64,000 nt of DNA from Salinicola salarius (GTDB lineage Bacteria; Pseudomonadota; Gammaproteobacteria; Pseudomonadales; Halomonadaceae). Position 1 is the stretch's first letter. The number at the start of each line of letters is the position of its first letter. The stretch is taken from positions 62,001 to 126,000 of the forward strand of contig NZ_NHOU01000003.1 in assembly GCF_002179555.1 (NCBI RefSeq). The letters are read 5' to 3'. This document shows, one piece after another, positions 34,066 to 42,840 of this stretch. Both the position numbers and the translations under genes were made by a program. A model generated the notes under the pieces. The model had not been told where the DNA came from. It worked only from the letters and a program-made list of their open reading frames with translations, and did no database searches.

Positions 34066-35619
34066 ATGACGCAGGTCGAGCAGTTCTTCGAGCGCTACGG
34101 CCCGCGCTACCGGCTGTGGGTCACGCTGACGGTAATGCTGGGGCTGGTAGCGCTGGGCATGTCGATCACCATCGTCAACGTGGCCATCCCTTATATCAAG
34201 GGCGCCTTCGGCATGAGCGACTCTCAGGTCCAGTGGCTTTCCACCGGCTTCCTGGCGTCGACCACCGTATCGCTGCTGGTCGCTCCCTGGCTGGTGGCCG
34301 CCGTCGGTCAGCGCGCCACGTTCGTCGGCCTGCTGCTGGCGTTCATCGCGGCATCCATTCTGGGCGGCCTGGGTCAGGGCATGGCCGCGCTGGTCGCCGC
34401 CAGGATCGTTCAGGGCGGCATGACCGGCCTGATCCGCCCTGTCGCCATGCAGGCACTCTTTGCCGCCTATCCGCCCGAAGGGCGCGGCATGGCGACCGCC
34501 ATGTACGGCATGTGCCTGGGCTTGCCGCTCACGCTGGCGACGGTCATCGGTGGCTGGCTGGTGGAGCATTTCACCTGGCGCTATGTCTTCTTCGTGACGC
34601 TGCCGATCTGCGCCGCCGCTATCGTCATGGGGCTATTCTTCCTGCCGACCCGCGAGCACAAGGGGCCGCGCCCACCGTTCGACTGGGCCGGCGTGGTGCT
34701 GTTGTTCGTGGCCGTCTTTTCCATGCTCGCGGCGCTCTCCAACGGGCAGCGCTGGGGCTGGTACGATCCGCGGGTGCCCGAGTTGATCCTGGTATCGGTG
34801 CTCTGCGGGGCGTCGTTCATCGCCTGGCAGAAGCGGACCGCGCATCCGCTGCTCAATCTCGATATCTTCCGCAACCGGCTGTTCGTCGTCGGCACACTGG
34901 CGATGTGTCTGTTCGGTGGCACCTTCTACGGCATCATGTATCTGCTGCCGCAATTCGTGCAGGCGGTACTGCATTACAGTCCGATTTCTGCCGGCAAGAT
35001 CTTTCTGCCGTCCACCGCCGTTCTCGGCATTCTGGTGCCGCTGGTCGGCTGGCTCAGCGACCGCTACCCGCCCCACTGGATCACGCTGCCCGGGTTGGGC
35101 TGTGCGCTGCTGTCGGTTTGGCTAATGGCACAGATGGACTGGAACACCTCGTTTTTCTATCTCGCCATGGCGATGGGTATCCTCTCCGTGGGCATGGCCG
35201 CCTTTCCGCCGCCGACACTGTCGAACGCCATCGCCGGGCTGCCGGTGCATCTCACCGGCCACGGCTCGGGCGCGATCAACTTCGCCCTGCAGTTGGGCGG
35301 TGCTCTGGGTACGGCAGGTCTGGTCATTCTTCTGGACCGCCAGACCGCCTTTCACGGCCAATACCTGAACGCCGGCGTCAATGCCGACAACGCCATCGCT
35401 CGGCAGCAGCTGGGCCAGTTATCCGAACTGGTCGGCCGCCTGGGAGTGCCGGACACGCACCAGCAAGCCATGGCCGGCTACCTGATGGGTCGCATCGAGT
35501 CGATCTGGGCCTCGATTCTCGCCTATCAGGATGGCTTCTGGATTCTGATCGGTAGCCTGCTGCTGGTGGTGATTCCCTCACTGCTGCTTAGCCGCTGGCG
35601 GGGCCTGCCTCGCACCTGA
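34066..35619 (+). CDS. DHA2-family MFS drug efflux pump, EmrB/QacA-like
   Basis: A 517-residue inner-membrane antiporter with 14 predicted helices. It starts TVMLGLVALGMSITIVNVAIPYIKGAFGMSDSQVQWLSTGFLASTTVS and has RIVQGGMTGLIRPVAMQALF, typical of DHA2 pumps. It exports hydrophobic drugs or uncouplers with H+. The HlyD/EmrA-like gene begins 37 nt downstream, so the two form a two-component pump needing a TolC-like channel elsewhere. No dedicated regulator is adjacent. Confidence 0.9.
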   Translation: MTQVEQFFERYGPRYRLWVTLTVMLGLVALGMSITIVNVAIPYIKGAFGMSDSQVQWLSTGFLASTTVSLLVAPWLVAAVGQRATFVGLLLAFIAASILGGLGQGMAALVAARIVQGGMTGLIRPVAMQALFAAYPPEGRGMATAMYGMCLGLPLTLATVIGGWLVEHFTWRYVFFVTLPICAAAIVMGLFFLPTREHKGPRPPFDWAGVVLLFVAVFSMLAALSNGQRWGWYDPRVPELILVSVLCGASFIAWQKRTAHPLLNLDIFRNRLFVVGTLAMCLFGGTFYGIMYLLPQFVQAVLHYSPISAGKIFLPSTAVLGILVPLVGWLSDRYPPHWITLPGLGCALLSVWLMAQMDWNTSFFYLAMAMGILSVGMAAFPPPTLSNAIAGLPVHLTGHGSGAINFALQLGGALGTAGLVILLDRQTAFHGQYLNAGVNADNAIARQQLGQLSELVGRLGVPDTHQQAMAGYLMGRIESIWASILAYQDGFWILIGSLLLVVIPSLLLSRWRGLPRT

Positions 35620-35656
35620 TTCCGTTCACTCGATCATCGAAGGACCCGTTTGCGCC

Positions 35657-36844
35657 ATGACCGCTGACTCAGCTCGACCTGCCAAGCGCCGCCTGCCACG
35701 TAGCGGCAAACTGTTGATACTCGCCATCGTCGTGGTGCTGTGTCTGATCTGGATCGGCCTGGCCATCGCCCATCGTCTGTCGCACGTCAGCGCCCAGGAT
35801 GCGCGCGTGATGGCCGATCAGGTGACTGTCAGCAGCCGGCTGGGCGGCTGGGTAACGACATTCGAGCTGACCGAGGGCGATACGCTGCATCGCGGTGATG
35901 CCGTGGCGACCCTCTACGACAAGCCGGATCAGCGCAAGCTCGAGGCGTTGACAGCCAACGTTGCCACGCAACAGGCGCGGCTGGATTACGAGAAAGCGCG
36001 GCTGTCGATGGCCGAGAAGCAACTCAAAGGCGGTATGAACCTGACGCACCGCCAGCTCGAGGCCAGCAAGGCTGCCGAGAAAGCCGCTCAGGCGCGGCTG
36101 ACCGAGGCGAAACGAGACTTCCAGCGTTCCGACAAGCTGTATCGGAAGCACTCCGTTTCCGAACAGCGCCGTGACCAGGATTACTACGCTTACCAGGCAG
36201 CGCTCGCCGAACACGCCCAGGCCCAGCAGGAGGTTCAGGTCAGCCAGGCGCTAGCCGACAATGCCCAGGTCGGCTTCATCAATGGCTCGCAGATGCCGCT
36301 GCCCAATCCGGACGTACTGCGCCAGCAGGTGCAGATCGCCCGCCAGGAACTGGCCGAAGCCCAGGCGAAACTGGAGCAGGAGCAACTTCGCATCGCCGAT
36401 CTGCAGATCGACAGCCCGGTCGACGGCGTGATCAACAAGACGCTGATCGATCAGGGCGAGTACGTCAGTGCCGGCCAGCCGATCCTGATGATGCACGACC
36501 CCTCGAAGCTGTGGGTGGAGGCCAACATCAAGGAAACCGACATCGGCGCGCTACGCATCGGCCAGCCCGTCGCCATCACCGTCGATGCCTTTCCCGATCG
36601 AACCTTCACCGGTCATGTCGCCGTCATCGGTCGCGCCGCCACCAGCCAGTTCGCCCTGCAGCCGGATCCGAACCCTTCCGGCAACTTCACCAAGATTACC
36701 CAGCGAATCCCGGTGCGTATCCGTTTCGACGATGGCCCCACCGAACTTATCGGCCCCGGCATGATGGTGGAGGTGGATATCGACATCAGCGGTGCCAACA
36801 AACGCCAACCGGATTCACAACCGGGCATCGATTCCGGCAGCTGA
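35657..36844 (+). CDS. HlyD/EmrA-family periplasmic adaptor
   Basis: A 395-residue membrane-fusion protein. One N-terminal membrane helix (about 15-37), then a biotinyl-lipoyl-like half (AQDARVMADQVTVSSRLGGWVTTFELTEGDTLHRGDAVATLYD), a long coiled-coil hairpin (about 95-245) and the second half with IDSPVDGVINKTLIDQGEYVSAGQPIL. It connects the EmrB-like pump to an outer-membrane channel. The coiled coil is rich in Gln, Glu and Lys. The final about 20 residues are Pro/Ser/Gln-rich. Confidence 0.9.
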   Translation: MTADSARPAKRRLPRSGKLLILAIVVVLCLIWIGLAIAHRLSHVSAQDARVMADQVTVSSRLGGWVTTFELTEGDTLHRGDAVATLYDKPDQRKLEALTANVATQQARLDYEKARLSMAEKQLKGGMNLTHRQLEASKAAEKAAQARLTEAKRDFQRSDKLYRKHSVSEQRRDQDYYAYQAALAEHAQAQQEVQVSQALADNAQVGFINGSQMPLPNPDVLRQQVQIARQELAEAQAKLEQEQLRIADLQIDSPVDGVINKTLIDQGEYVSAGQPILMMHDPSKLWVEANIKETDIGALRIGQPVAITVDAFPDRTFTGHVAVIGRAATSQFALQPDPNPSGNFTKITQRIPVRIRFDDGPTELIGPGMMVEVDIDISGANKRQPDSQPGIDSGS

Positions 36845-36876
36845 CCAAACCGGAGAGATCGGAGCGGTGAAAACTG

Positions 36877-37674
36877 TCACCCGCGCAGCGCCCGACAATG
36901 GCGCTGCGCCGACTCCTCGATGACGTGCTTGGCATCGATCAGTATCTCGCGACCCCAGAAAGCGGAATAGGCACTGTCGAAGTCGAGCGGCTCGAGGCGC
37001 CTGGCGATGCTCTCGACCGCTCCCGCATCGAGCGGAATGTTGTTGGGATAGGACCACATGAACGACGCCATCCGATCCGGCGTCACCAGCAGCGTATCGC
37101 CGGTCAGCAGAATCCGGTGCTCGGGCCAGTGGAGCACGCTGGCGCCGGGAAAATGACCGCCCAGACGATAGACATCGATGCCGGGCAAGATCTCGCGTGA
37201 CTCTCCTTCCCAGAACTCGATCCCAGGATCCGCCACGGTGACCCAGTCACGATCCGCGGCGTGGACATGAATCGGGCAGCCGAACGTCTGCGCCCAATCC
37301 GCCATGGTGGAAAAGAAATGCGGATGCGACAGCACGATGGCATCGAGCCCGCCGAGACCTTCGATGATCTCGATGGTCGCCTCGTCGAGCAGCGTCAGGC
37401 AGTCCCACAGCACGTTGCCCGCGGGCGTTCGTACCAGGAAGGCGCGTTGGCCGATGGCGAAATGTGGCGTGGTGCCTATCGCCATCAAGCCCGGCGCCAT
37501 ATGGCGGAAAGTATTAGCGTGGCTGGCCGCCAGCTCGCTCGGCGTCGTCCAGCGCTGGCCTTCGACGGGCACGAACTGGCGCTCGTCCTCGCAGATTTCA
37601 CAGTGTTCCGGCGGTGTCTCGCTCGGCGGATATTGCACACCGCAGGTGGCGCAGATAAAACCATGGTTACGCAT
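36877..37674 (-). CDS. MBL-fold metallohydrolase with N-terminal zinc-ribbon/rubredoxin-like segment
   Basis: A 265-residue protein. The first 30 residues contain ICATCGVQYPPSETPPEHCEICED, four cysteines in two CxxC-type pairs, suggesting a zinc ribbon or rubredoxin-type iron site. The metallo-beta-lactamase domain (about 60-240) has SHPHFFSTMADWA in place of the canonical HxHxDH, then LGGHFPGASVLHWPEHRILLTGDTLLV. The first metal motif is therefore degenerate (HPHFFST), lacking the usual third/fourth ligands. Substrate unknown. Confidence 0.82.
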   Translation of the reverse strand: MRNHGFICATCGVQYPPSETPPEHCEICEDERQFVPVEGQRWTTPSELAASHANTFRHMAPGLMAIGTTPHFAIGQRAFLVRTPAGNVLWDCLTLLDEATIEIIEGLGGLDAIVLSHPHFFSTMADWAQTFGCPIHVHAADRDWVTVADPGIEFWEGESREILPGIDVYRLGGHFPGASVLHWPEHRILLTGDTLLVTPDRMASFMWSYPNNIPLDAGAVESIARRLEPLDFDSAYSAFWGREILIDAKHVIEESAQRHCRALRG

Positions 37675-37710
37675 TTCGCATTTCCCCGTAGAACCGACTC
37701 AGGTCATCTC

Positions 37711-37770
37711 TTGTCGCTACTCTTCTTACCGCTACTCTTCTTGTCGCTGCTTTTCTTGTCGATACTCTTG
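37711..37770. repeat. 15-bp tandem repeat, four copies
   Basis: Units TTGTCGCTACTCTTC, TTACCGCTACTCTTC, TTGTCGCTGCTTTTC and TTGTCGATACTCTTG run head to tail. They lie upstream of the MBL-fold gene, in no gene. Confidence 0.93.
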
Positions 37771-37863
37771 ATCAATGTCGCTTGCTATCAACCCCGTTGT
37801 TACCAACTCAAGTGTAATCCACTTAGCTTGAGGTCGAGCGCTTGCCACGCCCGATCATGGCTT

Positions 37864-38766
37864 TTATCGACGAATCGCCAGCCATCCCGCCATCAGGACA
37901 ATCGCCATGCCCACCAGCGTTGGCCCATCGGGAATCTCATCGAACAACCAGATTCCCCACCCTATGGCGAATAGCAGATAGGCGTAATCGAACGCCCCCA
38001 CCAGCGACGAAGGCGCAAGCTGATAGGCTCGGGCAACCGCGGTATTGACGCTCACCATGAGTAACGCGTAGAGCAGGATCAGCAGACACGGCACCGTATC
38101 GAGTCGCTGCCAGCCACGGGTGAGAAACCCGGATAACGCCTCAGACACGAGGACAGTCACGGTGACACTGCCGACCACACCCGCCAGCAGGAAAGCGACA
38201 TTGAGCCCGAGGGCCAACAGCCACGGAGACACGTCGCGGCAGCGCGTTCGCGTCACAACCATCGCCCCGGCATAGCAGAGCGCCGCCAGTAACGGAAGCA
38301 ACATGGCTGGCGAGAACAGCGCCCCACCGGGACGCAGCACGGTCAACACGCCAGCGAAACCGAGCCACAGTGCGGCCCAGCGTCGCCCCGTCAACGGCTC
38401 GCCCGTCAGCGCGGCCAGCATCGCGATAAACAGCGGCGTGGTGTAGATTCCAACGGCGGCAATGCTCAGTGGAATCCAGGGCAGCGCGGCATAAAACGCA
38501 ATCCACATTGCCAGCAGCAGCAGGCTCCGCAACGCGATCCAGCCCCAGCTATCGAGGCACCGAGGAAGATTGCCGCTCTGACATCGCCAGCCCATCAGCA
38601 GTATCGGCAACGAGATCGAGGGCGCAATTACCAACAGTTGCCAAAGTGAGAGGCTGTCGCTGAGATACTTGACCAACGCGTCTGCCAGGGCGAGGAGGAA
38701 AACCGCGCCGACGATCAGCAGAATGCCGCGGCGAGGGTTATCTTCGAACGTGGAAGGTGCTTTCAT
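37864..38766 (-). CDS. DMT superfamily transporter (EamA domains)
   Basis: A 300-residue inner-membrane protein with ten predicted helices in two EamA repeats (about 15-140 and 155-295). It starts GILLIVGAVFLLALADALVKYLSDSLSLWQLLVIA. Such carriers export amino acids or metabolites (RhtA-like). ATG 38766 follows AGGAA. The 92-bp divergent gap to the LysR gene at 38859 suggests that regulator controls it, as in many exporter/LysR pairs. Confidence 0.88.
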   Translation of the reverse strand: MKAPSTFEDNPRRGILLIVGAVFLLALADALVKYLSDSLSLWQLLVIAPSISLPILLMGWRCQSGNLPRCLDSWGWIALRSLLLLAMWIAFYAALPWIPLSIAAVGIYTTPLFIAMLAALTGEPLTGRRWAALWLGFAGVLTVLRPGGALFSPAMLLPLLAALCYAGAMVVTRTRCRDVSPWLLALGLNVAFLLAGVVGSVTVTVLVSEALSGFLTRGWQRLDTVPCLLILLYALLMVSVNTAVARAYQLAPSSLVGAFDYAYLLFAIGWGIWLFDEIPDGPTLVGMAIVLMAGWLAIRR

Positions 38767-38858
38767 GGCGGTTCCTGTCGGTGGCAACCGCCAGAGCGTG
38801 CCCCACCGACCGCCGCCGTCACCAGCGATGGTGGCGTCACTATCCATGAGCCAGGGTT

Positions 38859-39785
38859 ATGTTTCCGCTGAACCGTTCGCTGCCGCCCCTCGCCACCCTG
38901 CTCCCGTTCGAAGCCGCCGCCCGATGGGAAAGCTTCACTCGCGCTGCCGAAGAGCTCGGCCTGACTCAGGCGGCCATCAGCCGCCAAGTGCGATCGCTGG
39001 AAAAGGATCTTGGCGCGACCCTGTTCGAGCGCAGAAACCGCGGCGTCTTCCTGACGCCGGCCGGACGCGAACTGGCCAACGTCATCACCGATGGATTGTC
39101 CCGGATCGCACAGCAGGCCGACGATCTCCGCGGCGGCGAGCGCGCGCCCCGAGTGATTCTATTCTGTCAACTCTGCGAAGCGTTCTACTGGCTGATGCCC
39201 CGGTTGGCGACGTTCAATCAGCGCCACCCCGACATCGATCTGAAGCTGGTGACATCGACCCGACCGATGACCGAGCAACGCGACCCGTTCGATATCGCCC
39301 TGCAGACGCATGGCAGACCTAGTGGCAACCACACGCTGGCATTTATCGCCGCGGATACGATCTATCCCGTCTGCAGTCCCGATCATTCGGCCGCGCGGAA
39401 CGCGCCAATCTCGCTGGAATCGTTGGCGGGCGAGGAGCTGCTTCATCATCGCGCAGAACCGCCCGACTGGATGGAGTGGAGCGGCTGGTTCACGGCCATG
39501 GGCCAGGAGGTCTCGCCACCGCTGCCGGGGAAAGTGTTCGACAGCTATCCGCTGATGCTGCAGGCGACACTGGCCGGGCACGGTATCGCACTGGGATGGC
39601 GGCGCACGACCGAGCGTTTGATCGACGCTGGAGAGCTGATAAGACCCGTCGAGGAAGCTCTCATTCAACCCGAGGCGATCGCCGTCTATACCCACCGAGA
39701 GGCGATGGATCGCTACGCGTGTCGGGTGCTGCTCGACTGGCTGGCAGAAACACTGAACGACACACTGAACGATACACCCAGCTAG
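38859..39785 (+). CDS. LysR family regulator, GcvA-like
   Basis: A 308-residue regulator with the wHTH at about 10-70 (LPPLATLLPFEAAARWESFTRAAEELGLTQAAISRQVRSLEKDLGATLFERRNRGV), typical of the GcvA branch. The LysR substrate domain spans about 95-300. Divergent to the DMT exporter, its probable target. The C-terminal end carries a small repeat (TLNDTLNDT), encoded by a 12-bp tandem duplication. Confidence 0.88.
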   Translation: MFPLNRSLPPLATLLPFEAAARWESFTRAAEELGLTQAAISRQVRSLEKDLGATLFERRNRGVFLTPAGRELANVITDGLSRIAQQADDLRGGERAPRVILFCQLCEAFYWLMPRLATFNQRHPDIDLKLVTSTRPMTEQRDPFDIALQTHGRPSGNHTLAFIAADTIYPVCSPDHSAARNAPISLESLAGEELLHHRAEPPDWMEWSGWFTAMGQEVSPPLPGKVFDSYPLMLQATLAGHGIALGWRRTTERLIDAGELIRPVEEALIQPEAIAVYTHREAMDRYACRVLLDWLAETLNDTLNDTPS

Positions 39786-39831
39786 CGACGACTCCACCCG
39801 CCCGTCATGGCGACCTCTGATTAACGAGCAC

Positions 39832-39846
39832 TAGACGACCGGTCTA
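39832..39846. promoter_or_regulatory. TetR-type operator, copy 1
   Basis: TAGACGACCGGTCTA, an inverted repeat with TAGAC/GTCTA arms, lies 20 nt upstream of the TetR gene. It matches the NemR-type box and differs from copy 2 by one base. Confidence 0.85.
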
Positions 39847-39866
39847 TTCAAGGCTAGAGTGGACGC

Positions 39867-40466
39867 ATGAACAGCTCACTAGCCACCCGCGACGTCAAGA
39901 CGCAGATCCTGGATATCGCTCAGTCCACCATGGGGAGCCGAGGGTTTTCCGCGGTCGGGCTGAATGAAATTCTCAAGGCGGCCCAGGTACCCAAAGGCTC
40001 TTTCTACCACTACTTCGAGTCGAAAGAGGCGTTTGGTGTCGCACTGCTGGAACGTTACTTCAGCCGCTATCTGGCCGAACTTGATGAGTTGCTCGCCACT
40101 CGCGACGAGAGTTCCTCCGTCTCAAGGCTGATGCGTTACTGGCAACGCTGGGTGGACACCCAGACCGGGCACGACCTGCAAAGCCGTTGTCTGGTGGTCA
40201 AGCTGGGTGCCGAGGTCAGCGATCTTTCCGATTCGATGCGCCAGGTACTGGAAAACGGCACGGATCGAATCATCGAACGCCTGACCCGCGAGCTGACCCG
40301 CGCCCGGCAGAATGGAGAAATCACCGCCGATGACGATGACGGAGAGCTGGCCGCCTCGCTGTATCAGATGTGGCTAGGGGCCAGCATGTTGGCTAAGGTG
40401 ACCCAGGACGATAGACCGTTGCAGTCGGCATTGAGCACGACACGACGCTTGCTCGGCCGTCACTGA
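39867..40466 (+). CDS. TetR family repressor (NemR/AcuR-like)
   Basis: A 199-residue regulator. The N-terminal HTH (about 10-60) is TRDVKTQILDIAQSTMGSRGFSAVGLNEILKAAQVPKGSFYHYFESKEAFGVALLE, and the ligand-binding domain contains QSRCLVVKLGAEVSDLSDSMR. That central Cys-containing stretch is characteristic of NemR-type repressors that sense electrophiles through cysteine. Operators precede both this gene and the next one, so it represses itself and the CurA/DJ-1/DUF1330 operon. Confidence 0.88.
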   Translation: MNSSLATRDVKTQILDIAQSTMGSRGFSAVGLNEILKAAQVPKGSFYHYFESKEAFGVALLERYFSRYLAELDELLATRDESSSVSRLMRYWQRWVDTQTGHDLQSRCLVVKLGAEVSDLSDSMRQVLENGTDRIIERLTRELTRARQNGEITADDDDGELAASLYQMWLGASMLAKVTQDDRPLQSALSTTRRLLGRH

Positions 40467-40481
40467 ATCGAGAGTGAATCC

Positions 40482-40506
40482 AGGGCCGATGATTTGGCCC
40501 TTTTAT
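40482..40506 (+). terminator. terminator after the TetR gene
   Basis: AGGGCC, 8-nt loop, GGCCCT followed by TTTATTT. The stem is short but has a good U-tract. It separates the regulator from the downstream operon. Confidence 0.6.
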
Positions 40507-40518
40507 TTACCTTGGGAC

Positions 40519-40533
40519 TAGACGACTGGTCTA
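40519..40533. promoter_or_regulatory. TetR-type operator, copy 2
   Basis: TAGACGACTGGTCTA lies 37 nt upstream of the CurA-like gene. It shares 14 of 15 bases with the operator of the TetR gene. Confidence 0.85.
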
Positions 40534-40569
40534 ATCAAATCAGATTCATTGAAGTGAAAGGAGTACATC

Positions 40570-41604
40570 ATGACGCAGAATCATACGATCAACCGACAGT
40601 GGGTACTGGCCTCGCGCCCCCACGGCGAGCCGCGTCAGGATAACTTCCGCCTGGAAGAGACCGAGATTCCCGCCGCCACGGAAGGCACGGTCTTGCTGCG
40701 CACGGTCTATCTCTCGCTCGACCCCTACATGCGGGGCCGCATGAGCGACGCACCCTCTTATGCCCCGCCCGCGAAGATCGATCAGGTCATGGTGGGCGGC
40801 ACCGTCAGCCGCGTCGTCGAATCTCGACATGCCGATTTCCAGCCAGGCGATTGGGTGCTGGGCTACAGCGGCTGGCAGGACTACGCCCTGTCGGACGGCA
40901 CGGCCCTGACCAACCTGGGACAGCAGCCCGAGAATCCTTCCTACGCTCTTGGCGTCATGGGCATGCCGGGCTTTACCGCCTACATGGGGCTGACGGATAT
41001 CGGCAAACCCAAGGCGGGTGAGACCCTGGTGGTCGCTGCCGCTACCGGCCCTGTCGGTGCGACGGTTGGACAGATCGGCAAGATCAAGGGCATGCGGGTC
41101 GTCGGTATTGCCGGCGGTGACGAAAAGTGCCGCTATGTGGTCGAGACACTGGGCTTCGATGCCTGTATCGACCACCGAGCCGACGACTTCGAAGCCCAGC
41201 TCGAGGCCGCCTGCGATGCCGGCATCGACGTCTACTACGAAAACGTGGGTGGCAAGGTCTTCGATGCGGTCCTGCCGCTGCTGAATACCAGCGCTCGGAT
41301 ACCGGTCTGCGGGGTGGTCGCTCAGTACAACGCGACGGATCTACCGGAGGGGCCGGACCGCCTGCCACTGCTGCTGGATACCATTCTCAAAAAGCGTCTC
41401 ACCGTGCGCGGCTTCATCATCTTCGATGACTACGGTCACCGCTTCGACGAGTTCTTCAACGAGATGTCGGGCTGGATCGAGGAAGGTCGCATTCACTATC
41501 GCGAAGAGATCAAGGAAGGCCTGGAAAATGCCCCCAAGGCGTTCAGCGGTCTGCTGAAGGGTGAGAACTTCGGCAAACTCGTCATCCAGGTCGGCGAGCG
41601 CTGA
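40570..41604 (+). CDS. NADPH-dependent oxidoreductase, CurA-like (zinc-free MDR family)
   Basis: A 344-residue medium-chain reductase. The start NRQWVLASRPHGEPRQDNFRLEETEIP and YLSLDPYMRGRM match the CurA/leukotriene-B4-dehydrogenase group. The NADPH motif is AATGPVGATVGQIGKIKGMRVVGIAGG. No zinc-binding cysteines are seen. These enzymes reduce the double bond of alpha,beta-unsaturated carbonyls, consistent with control by an electrophile-sensing repressor. AAAGGAG precedes ATG 40570. Confidence 0.88.
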   Translation: MTQNHTINRQWVLASRPHGEPRQDNFRLEETEIPAATEGTVLLRTVYLSLDPYMRGRMSDAPSYAPPAKIDQVMVGGTVSRVVESRHADFQPGDWVLGYSGWQDYALSDGTALTNLGQQPENPSYALGVMGMPGFTAYMGLTDIGKPKAGETLVVAAATGPVGATVGQIGKIKGMRVVGIAGGDEKCRYVVETLGFDACIDHRADDFEAQLEAACDAGIDVYYENVGGKVFDAVLPLLNTSARIPVCGVVAQYNATDLPEGPDRLPLLLDTILKKRLTVRGFIIFDDYGHRFDEFFNEMSGWIEEGRIHYREEIKEGLENAPKAFSGLLKGENFGKLVIQVGER

Positions 41605-41614
41605 TCCCATGTCG

Positions 41615-41650
41615 CTCGATCTCGTCCCCCTCGATCTCGTCCTCCTCGAC
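41615..41650. repeat. 15-bp tandem repeat
   Basis: CTCGATCTCGTCCCC at 41615 is followed by CTCGATCTCGTCCTC at 41630 and a partial third copy. It lies between the reductase and the DJ-1-type gene. Confidence 0.85.
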
Positions 41651-41709
41651 TTCGAAGCACCGGATCCCGCGGTCATCGATTGCGTAACCACCACAAAGGC
41701 ATTCATCCC

Positions 41710-42396
41710 ATGAAAGTATTAATGGTACTGACATCACACGATCAACTTGGCGACACCGGTGAGAAAACCGGCTTCTGGCTCGAAGAGCTGGCAGCGCCTT
41801 ATGTCGTCTTCCAGGACGCCGGCGCCGATATCACGCTGGCCTCGCCCAAGGGGGGTCAGCCCCCGCTGGACCCTAAAAGCGACGACCCGACGGCGGATAC
41901 CGAAGAGGTCAAACGTTTCCGCGCTGACGCGGAGGCCATCAAGGCACTTGCCAGCACCCACGTGCTGGCAGATATCGATAGCGACGATTTCGACGCAGTC
42001 TTCTACCCTGGCGGCCACGGCCCGCTGTGGGACCTGGCCGAAGACAAGGCATCCATTGCGCTGATCGAACGTACCCTGCGGACCGGCCGTCCCGCGGCGC
42101 TCGTTTGCCATGCGCCTGGCGTACTGCGTCACGTGAAGGACGCTGACGGCGCGCCGATCGTGAAGGGTAAAAAGGTCACCGGCTTTTCCAACAGCGAGGA
42201 AGAGGCTGTCGGCTTGACAGACGTGGTGCCGTTTCTGGTCGAGGACGTGCTCAAGTCACAGGGTGGCGACTACAGCAAAGGCGCTGACTGGTCCTCTTAC
42301 GTTCTGACCGACGACCTGCTGATTACCGGCCAGAACCCGGGCTCCTCCGCCGAAACCGCGAAGGCCCTGCTGAAACGACTCAACGAAAAGGGGTAG
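41710..42396 (+). CDS. type 1 glutamine amidotransferase-like protein (DJ-1/PfpI, glyoxalase III-like)
   Basis: A 228-residue DJ-1/PfpI-superfamily protein. It starts MKVLMVLTSHDQLGDTGEKTGFWLEELAAPYVVFQDAGADITLASPKGG. The catalytic elbow is ALVCHAPGVLRHV, with the nucleophilic Cys flanked by His, and Glu in the N-terminal GFWLEEL. This layout matches glutathione-independent glyoxalase III/chaperone members (Hsp31-like). In this operon it likely detoxifies dicarbonyls such as methylglyoxal. ATG 41710 was chosen over an upstream TTG. DUF1330 follows 4 nt downstream. Confidence 0.86.
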   Translation: MKVLMVLTSHDQLGDTGEKTGFWLEELAAPYVVFQDAGADITLASPKGGQPPLDPKSDDPTADTEEVKRFRADAEAIKALASTHVLADIDSDDFDAVFYPGGHGPLWDLAEDKASIALIERTLRTGRPAALVCHAPGVLRHVKDADGAPIVKGKKVTGFSNSEEEAVGLTDVVPFLVEDVLKSQGGDYSKGADWSSYVLTDDLLITGQNPGSSAETAKALLKRLNEKG

Positions 42397-42400
42397 TTCA

Positions 42401-42688
42401 ATGAGCACTTACGTGATCTTCATCAAGGACGCCACCCTCGATAGCGAGGAGATGGCGATCTACGCCGACAAGGCCAGCAAGGCAAGGGGGGAGGTCCCTC
42501 CCAAGCCCCTGGCATTCTATGGCGATATCACCACCCTAGAGGGCCCAGAAGCCGAGGGTGCCGTGGTGCTGGAGTTTCCCGACCGCCAGGCCGCGCTGGC
42601 GTGGTATGAAAGCCCGGCCTATCAGGAGGCCAAGCAGCATCGGCTCAAAGGCGCCGACTATCGTGTCATGATGGTGGAAGGGGTTTAA
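42401..42688 (+). CDS. DUF1330 family protein
   Basis: A 95-residue dimeric alpha-beta barrel protein of the DUF1330 family. Conserved pattern: YVIFIKDATLDSEEMAIYADKA, FYGDITTLEGPEAEGAVVLEFPDRQAALAWYESPAYQEAKQHRLKGADYRVMMVEG. Function unknown; related barrels bind small or aromatic ligands. It is last in the TetR-controlled operon, 4 nt after the DJ-1-like gene, and is followed by a strong terminator. Confidence 0.9.
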   Translation: MSTYVIFIKDATLDSEEMAIYADKASKARGEVPPKPLAFYGDITTLEGPEAEGAVVLEFPDRQAALAWYESPAYQEAKQHRLKGADYRVMMVEGV

Positions 42689-42720
42689 CGGCTAGCGGTT
42701 GCCGGTAGAAATTCCAGTGC

Positions 42721-42754
42721 AAAGGGGGCGGCAAGTGATAATGCCGCCCCCTTT
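42721..42754. terminator. strong terminator after the electrophile operon
   Basis: Stem AAAGGGGGCGGC and complement with a 10-nt loop, ending CCCTTTATTGTG. It lies between the converging DUF1330 and poxB genes. Confidence 0.85.
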
Positions 42755-42840
42755 ATTGTGCAGCCTCTCCGGTATGGACCGACAACCTCCGGCCGTCATC
42801 GATGCCACCGCCAGCTCGGCAGAAAAAACCGCCGGATCGT

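Noticed and set aside
37711-37770. CRISPR-like array
   Set aside because: The 15-bp units are contiguous without spacers and no cas genes are present. It is a simple tandem repeat.
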